Shown here: one piece after another, positions 7,304 to 10,877 of the stretch
How positions within the stretch are numbered: position 1 is the stretch's first letter
Layout: each line of letters begins with the position of its first letter
Origin: JAWOHX01 sp046484975
GTDB lineage: Bacteria > Bacillota > Clostridia > DUPQ01
NCBI GenBank assembly: GCA_046484975.1
Contig: JAWOHX010000121.1
Coordinates: 1 to 10,877, forward strand
Length of the DNA stretch: 10,877 nt
Direction of reading: 5' to 3'
Notes under the pieces: generated by a model
Databases searched by the model: none
The model's input: only the letters and a program-made list of their open reading frames with translations
What the model was told of the DNA's origin: nothing
Program-made: the position numbers and the translations under genes

Positions 7304-9721
7304 TTATGTCGGCATCATCTGACCGTGGTCCCCTTGCACATACGGTGCCCAGGCAAGGCCGACCAGGTGGACCGTGATGTTGGCGGGGATGGGCCGGATG
7401 ATGACTTTCTGAAGGTTCTCGTTCATCAGGTTGTACGTACCTGACACCCTTTCCACTTCCCGTTCCAGTTCCTTCTCAAGATCCAGCAGTTGGGCTTCCA
7501 CCGCTTCAAGGGTCTCCTGGGACTGGGCGATGCTGTCCCCGCTCTGACGGGCCCTGTTGGTGCTCCGGACAGCTGTCCCCACCTTGGAAATGGTGGTTGC
7601 ACTGATTTTTTTGCTCCCGAGCAGGGCACCCAGGATTGCCGTACCACCGGAAATGGCGGCATCCAGTTTCTTCTGGCGCGAGGCAGCCCCCTGTCTTTCC
7701 AGCGCTTGCCTCGCCCGGCGCTGGCGGTCTTCCAGGACCCGCACCTTCGAAGCATATTTCTTTCGAAGATCCTCTATGGCCTGGTCACGCTTCTCATGGC
7801 TCAGATGCTGAAGCCTTATTCGGAAATCCCGTTCCTCTTCCTTAGCCTCGGATATCACTTTCAATGTCTGGCTGTACAGCAAGGTCAACGGTGCTTCCGC
7901 ATTTAGAAACTGGCTGAACTGCCTTCTCCATCTCTCATAACTTTGGGCATCGGCGGCTTCCCGGGGATATCCGGCGAAAACGGCTCCTTTCAAAGGGGTC
8001 TCCGCAAGATCGCTGACATCCAGGTCCAAAGGCTTAGATTCCTTCCAGTCCAATGACACCAATCCCTCACGAAGAGGCGTATGGAATACATGCCGTCTTG
8101 AGACGGCCACACTGTACCTGGCATTGGTATACTGGACATCGGCCATGCCAATCACGCCGGGCACATAGATCAGCTCGCCATCCAGGCGTCGTGTCGCAGG
8201 CAGGAACACCTGCCTGATCTGAGGCGGCAGCACAGGTGTCGTCGTGTCCTGTCTGGTGGGGGTGGATTGTTGTATCTGCAGGTCCTCTGCAACAGGTGGC
8301 GGCAGGCCAGGAAGTTTTGTGGATGAAGGCAAAGCCCCGATCTGGTCCCTTGTCAAAGGCCCTGCCAGATAAGAAAGCACCCATCTTGTCTGGAAGATGA
8401 CCGGCTCGTCCTCATGCACGCTGTGGAGATAGAACAGGCGCTGCCCAAGTCCCGCAAGGATCTGTTCGGTGCGTCGCCGGTCGAAACCTCCACCGGCTGC
8501 CACTCCTTCCAGTCCGGCCAGCACCCGTGCTTTGTCGCGTTCCGTCTGCAGGCGTCCGATGAACCAGGTGCCTGTGTTGGACAGGGCTTTGTAATCAAGG
8601 TCGACGGGATTCTGGGTTGCCAGCACCAGTCCCAGCCCGTATGCCCTGGCTTGTTTGAGCAGTGTCATCAGGGGTTTTTTAGACGGCGGGTTGGCGGTGG
8701 GAGGCAGGTACCCGAAAAGCTCGTCCATATAGAGAATGGCCCGGAGGCTTCCTGTGCCGGGCTGGCTACGGACCCAGGTGAGTATCTCATTCAACAGCAT
8801 GGCCACAAAAAACATCCGCTCGCTGTCGGACAGGTGGGCGATGGAGAAGATGGATACCCGTGGCTTCCCGGATTCGGAGTACAGGAAGCGGTTGACATTC
8901 ATCGGTTCCCCTTCCAGCCACGTCTTGAAGCCCGGGGAAGCCAGCAGGCCATTCAGCCGCATGGCCAAAGCGAACCGCTCTTTGGCGGGATAGAAGCTTT
9001 CCAGGTCCATGACGCCCACCTTATCCATGGGTGGCGTCTGTATCGCCATGATCAGTTCCGGCAGGCCCAGGTCCTTTCCAGCCTGCCATGCATTTTCCAA
9101 TATGCCTGAGAGCAGGATGTGTTCCCTGCTGGTCAGCGGGTCGGGGTCCAGCCCCACCAAGGCCAGAAGGCTGACGGACGTGGCTTGGACACGGTCGTGG
9201 AATGCATCCCGGTCATCCCTCACCTGTTGCGGGGGTGCATTGAAAGAACGTAGCACCGATACCCCCGGTCCGGCTGAACTCCCCGGCGTATAGACACAGA
9301 CATCCACTGCATCCCGGAATTTACGAATTCTATCCCCGTCCTGTCCCCAGTCCGCCAATCCTTTTTTCCATAATGCCGCCTGGGCTGCGGCATAATCATC
9401 CACGCTCATTCCTTTGTTCGCCGCTTCATGGGTATTGATCCAGGGACGGAAATCCTCCATGCGAAAATCCGGGAATGTCAGAGCCATGTTGCCCAAATCC
9501 CCCTTCGGGTCAATGGCAATCACGGGGATATGGTCGATGGCCGCTTCCTCCAGAAGACCGATGCCCAGGCCAGTCTTCCCGCTTCCGGTCATGCCGATGA
9601 TGGCGGCATGGGTGGTCAGGTCCTTTGATTTGTACAGGACCATATCGTCGAGGAGTTTTCCTTTTTCCAGGTCATAAGCCTTGCCAAGGTAAAATACACC
9701 GAGTTTCTCGTAATCCTGCAT
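7304..9721 (-). CDS. HerA/FtsK-type P-loop ATPase (DUF87/DUF853-like) with C-terminal coiled coil
   Basis: This 805-residue protein is a HerA-like ATPase. Walker A is GMTGSGKT (43-50), DPKGD (71-75) follows strand 2 as in HerA/VirB4 relatives, Walker B is ILYMDE (329-334), and a sensor-like LVLATQNP lies at 365-372. Residues about 460-505 form a Pro/Thr/Gln-rich linker. The C-terminal part has a charged coiled coil (about 620-690), a Gly/Ala-rich hydrophobic helix SGGTAILGALLGS (691-703) and a second coiled coil (about 730-765). Ring-forming ATPases of this group pump or translocate DNA, but this long subfamily has no role known to me. The start is the ATG at 9721 with GGGAGG seven bases upstream; a TTG at 9736 is in frame but lies before this site. 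No NurA, SIR2 or other usual HerA partner is adjacent; the next gene encodes a PHP phosphoesterase. Confidence 0.88.
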   Translation of the reverse strand: MQDYEKLGVFYLGKAYDLEKGKLLDDMVLYKSKDLTTHAAIIGMTGSGKTGLGIGLLEEAAIDHIPVIAIDPKGDLGNMALTFPDFRMEDFRPWINTHEAANKGMSVDDYAAAQAALWKKGLADWGQDGDRIRKFRDAVDVCVYTPGSSAGPGVSVLRSFNAPPQQVRDDRDAFHDRVQATSVSLLALVGLDPDPLTSREHILLSGILENAWQAGKDLGLPELIMAIQTPPMDKVGVMDLESFYPAKERFALAMRLNGLLASPGFKTWLEGEPMNVNRFLYSESGKPRVSIFSIAHLSDSERMFFVAMLLNEILTWVRSQPGTGSLRAILYMDELFGYLPPTANPPSKKPLMTLLKQARAYGLGLVLATQNPVDLDYKALSNTGTWFIGRLQTERDKARVLAGLEGVAAGGGFDRRRTEQILAGLGQRLFYLHSVHEDEPVIFQTRWVLSYLAGPLTRDQIGALPSSTKLPGLPPPVAEDLQIQQSTPTRQDTTTPVLPPQIRQVFLPATRRLDGELIYVPGVIGMADVQYTNARYSVAVSRRHVFHTPLREGLVSLDWKESKPLDLDVSDLAETPLKGAVFAGYPREAADAQSYERWRRQFSQFLNAEAPLTLLYSQTLKVISEAKEEERDFRIRLQHLSHEKRDQAIEDLRKKYASKVRVLEDRQRRARQALERQGAASRQKKLDAAISGGTAILGALLGSKKISATTISKVGTAVRSTNRARQSGDSIAQSQETLEAVEAQLLDLEKELEREVERVSGTYNLMNENLQKVIIRPIPANITVHLVGLAWAPYVQGDHGQMMPT

Positions 9722-9783
9722 CAGACAGCCTCCCAAATCATATTCTTTTCCAATACACGGAACGCCTATTGTCTTCCTCCATT

Positions 9784-9812
9784 ATTTTACCATTCATTCC
9801 CCGCAGCCACAA
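9784..9812 (-). promoter_or_regulatory. candidate sigma70-type promoter of the HerA-like ATPase gene
   Basis: On the minus strand, TTGTGG (9812-9807, three of six matches to the -35 consensus), a 17-base spacer and TAAAAT (9789-9784, five of six matches to TATAAT) precede the ATPase gene. Transcription would start near 9777, leaving a leader of about 55 bases. This is the best motif pair in the 195-base gap between the lipoprotein and ATPase genes; the remainder of that gap shows nothing else clear. Confidence 0.45.
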
Positions 9813-9876
9813 TAAAAGGAGCAGAACATGGAATCGAATGATGGTTCCGAATCCGTTCCCCTCCTTCTGTTACAAT

Positions 9877-9915
9877 AAAAATGCATGTGAAGGTGCCTCA
9901 TACGCAGGCAGGCAC
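9877..9915 (-). terminator. weak terminator candidate after the lipoprotein gene
   Basis: Directly after the lipoprotein stop, GTGCCT (9915-9910 on the minus strand) pairs with AGGCAC (9898-9893) around an 11-base loop, and TTTTT follows at 9881-9877. The stem is only six pairs and the T-tract begins 11 bases after it, which is poor for an intrinsic terminator. Its position at the gene end is the main support. Confidence 0.28.
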
Positions 9916-9916
9916 A

Positions 9917-10552
9917 TCACTCATATTGCAGATTGATTGCTACATTGTTTCCTCCGGAACTCCAGGCTGGCATGTTATAGATCTCAATGACGATGGTACT
10001 CCTTCCTTTCACCTGCCTGACATTGGCGGGAATCACCGCAATCACATGGTATTCATGCGTACCCGGCCCATAACTGGCCATGATCTTGTTTCCGGAGTCC
10101 GTCATTTCCCTTGAGTCAGCGGCTATTTGGAAGGTTCCCTTCTCGTCCTCATATCTGACCAGGACATAAAACCCCATTTTTCCGTATGAATACTCTGCGC
10201 TGTTTATCAGTTCATGGGCATTGTTGTGGGCTACTCCCCACACTTCAATCACGGTGGGACCATTGAATTTTCCCTTGTCATACCGGTGCAGATTGTCCTG
10301 CTCCACGGACAACGGACCCAGGGTCGTCATGCCGCTGACATTGTAAACCAGTGGACCGATCCAACCCTTCCCCGGCACAACGCCCCCTTCCGAATGGACC
10401 GCCGGGTCTTCCCCGTCGGGATGCTCATCCACCTGTTCCTGGCCTGCCGGGTTTTGGCCCTGTTCCGCAGTCCTGCAGCCTGTCAGGAATAAAGGGACAA
10501 GGAAAACGACCGCCATCACCACACCGAGTAATTTCAGAAGATTTCTTTTCAT
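9917..10552 (-). CDS. secreted lipoprotein of unknown function
   Basis: This 211-residue protein has a classic lipoprotein signal peptide: basic MKRNLLK, a hydrophobic core, and the lipobox LTGC with Cys26 as the predicted lipidated residue. A Gln/Glu/Pro-rich hydrophilic linker (about 27-58) follows, then a domain of about 150 residues rich in predicted beta strands (for example TVIEVWGVAHNN, GFYVLVRYEDEKGTF and STIVIEIYNM). The protein would be anchored on the outer face of the cytoplasmic membrane, or in the outer membrane of a diderm. I do not recognise the globular domain. The ATG at 10552 has AAGGAG eight bases upstream. The gene appears to have its own promoter region and is 195 bases from the ATPase gene, so the two may be independent. 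Being a real lipoprotein gene is well supported; its role is unknown. Confidence 0.85.
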   Translation of the reverse strand: MKRNLLKLLGVVMAVVFLVPLFLTGCRTAEQGQNPAGQEQVDEHPDGEDPAVHSEGGVVPGKGWIGPLVYNVSGMTTLGPLSVEQDNLHRYDKGKFNGPTVIEVWGVAHNNAHELINSAEYSYGKMGFYVLVRYEDEKGTFQIAADSREMTDSGNKIMASYGPGTHEYHVIAVIPANVRQVKGRSTIVIEIYNMPAWSSGGNNVAINLQYE

Positions 10553-10592
10553 GCAAACGACTCCTTATCTTTCAGATTTATTTGTCTATCAC

Positions 10593-10613
10593 CTTTTCCA
10601 TATATTGGAAAAG
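10593..10613. promoter_or_regulatory. perfect 8-bp inverted repeat, possible operator upstream of the lipoprotein gene
   Basis: CTTTTCCA and TGGAAAAG form a perfect inverted repeat around a five-base TATAT centre, 41 bases before the lipoprotein ATG. It overlaps the downstream end of a weak predicted -10 box. A repressor bound here would cover the start of transcription. There is no following T-run on the minus strand, so a terminator is less likely. The binding protein is unknown. Confidence 0.4.
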
Positions 10614-10641
10614 AATAACCAGGCATTCATCATGAATTCAA
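10612..10641 (-). promoter_or_regulatory. weak promoter candidate for the lipoprotein gene
   Basis: On the minus strand, TTGAAT (10641-10636) and TATTCT (10617-10612) each match the sigma70 consensus at four of six bases, with an 18-base spacer. A short palindrome, ATTCAT-C-ATGAAT (10625-10637), lies within the spacer and touches the -35 box, and the larger inverted repeat abuts the -10 box. The surrounding 10553-10707 is AT-rich and holds no gene that I can support. Confidence 0.3.
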
Positions 10642-10707
10642 TGACCGTTTAGCATGTATTCATTTTTGTTGTAAGCACATTATGAGATGTAAACACCATC
10701 CGTCTGA

Positions 10708-10877
10708 TACCATAAATGTACCATCGTAGGCAAGATCAATGCGCTTCACAATGTGCGGGATCGCACCGGTGCGCCCCTGGTCAACGTCAACCTCGAACTT
10801 TCCCGCCAGATGCTGGAATTGACCGAGCGTCAACGGGCCCTGCAGCTGCCTCGTCTTCTCCGAGAGATTGTCGGCAA
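10708..10877 (+). pseudogene. 5'-truncated BrxF-like (BREX type 3 P-loop protein) fragment, also cut by window end
   Basis: The only plus-strand coding signal is an open frame after a TGA at 10705-10707. From about 10726 it reads VGKINALHNVRDRTGAPLV and then NVNLELSRQMLELTERQRAL, which I recognise from memory as resembling BrxF, the small P-loop ATPase of type 3 BREX phage-defence systems. In an intact protein this segment follows a Walker A motif (GxxxxGKT). Here only GK is left, preceded by unrelated residues (YHKCTI), and there is no ATG or ribosome site; the first in-frame GTG is at 10753, after the GK. Base composition also switches near 10726 from AT-rich to about 60 percent GC. The gene therefore seems to have lost its 5' part by recombination, or the join is an assembly artefact. 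The BrxF identity is moderate confidence; that the stretch is coding is likelier. Confidence 0.5.

Noticed and set aside
1..10877. tRNA, rRNA, CRISPR array or insertion sequence
   Set aside because: I saw no cloverleaf or rRNA-like sequence, no regularly spaced direct repeats, and no transposase or terminal inverted repeats.

Overview
The window is a bacterial stretch of middling GC (mid-50s percent by eye) in which every complete gene lies on the minus strand, so transcription runs from high to low coordinates. Clear Shine-Dalgarno sequences (GGGAGG, GGAGGAGGA, AAGGAG), a lipobox protein, an MttB-family corrinoid-type methyltransferase and a cysteine-type sulfatase would fit an anaerobic Bacillota-like organism. 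That assignment is an inference from gene content; no marker gene is present to fix the taxon.

Layout from the right (upstream) end. At 10708-10877 (+) lies a 5'-truncated fragment resembling BrxF, the small P-loop protein of type 3 BREX defence systems. It has lost its start and most of its Walker A motif. AT-rich DNA at 10553-10707 carries two inverted repeats and a weak promoter for a minus-strand lipoprotein gene (9917-10552). After a possible weak terminator and a reasonable promoter (9784-9812) comes a large HerA/FtsK-type ATPase (7304-9721). Downstream follow a PHP-domain phosphoesterase (5900-7231), an MttB-superfamily methyltransferase without pyrrolysine (4423-5859) and a sulfatase (2928-4367). 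These four genes are spaced 40-72 bases apart and may form one operon, closed by a good hairpin-plus-T-tract terminator at 2839-2872. A promoter overlapping the terminator's T-tract (2812-2840) would start a second unit: a phytoene-desaturase/CrtISO-like FAD oxidoreductase (928-2784), possibly a 32-codon leader-like ORF (833-931), and a DMT/EamA-family transporter that runs off the left edge (1-836).

How they might work together (inference): the PHP phosphoesterase, methyltransferase and sulfatase look like a catabolic cassette that removes phosphate, methyl and sulfate groups from an unknown small molecule, with the EamA protein as a possible transporter. No corrinoid protein, corrinoid-reactivating enzyme or formylglycine-generating enzyme is in the window, so essential partners must be encoded elsewhere. 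The ATPase, lipoprotein and BrxF-like fragment look like accessory or defence-associated neighbours.

The most unusual item is the oxidoreductase. Its C-terminus carries a degenerate copy of the iron-sulfur domain normally found at the N-terminus of GltD, NfnB and dihydropyrimidine dehydrogenase, with cysteines left for apparently only one of the two clusters.
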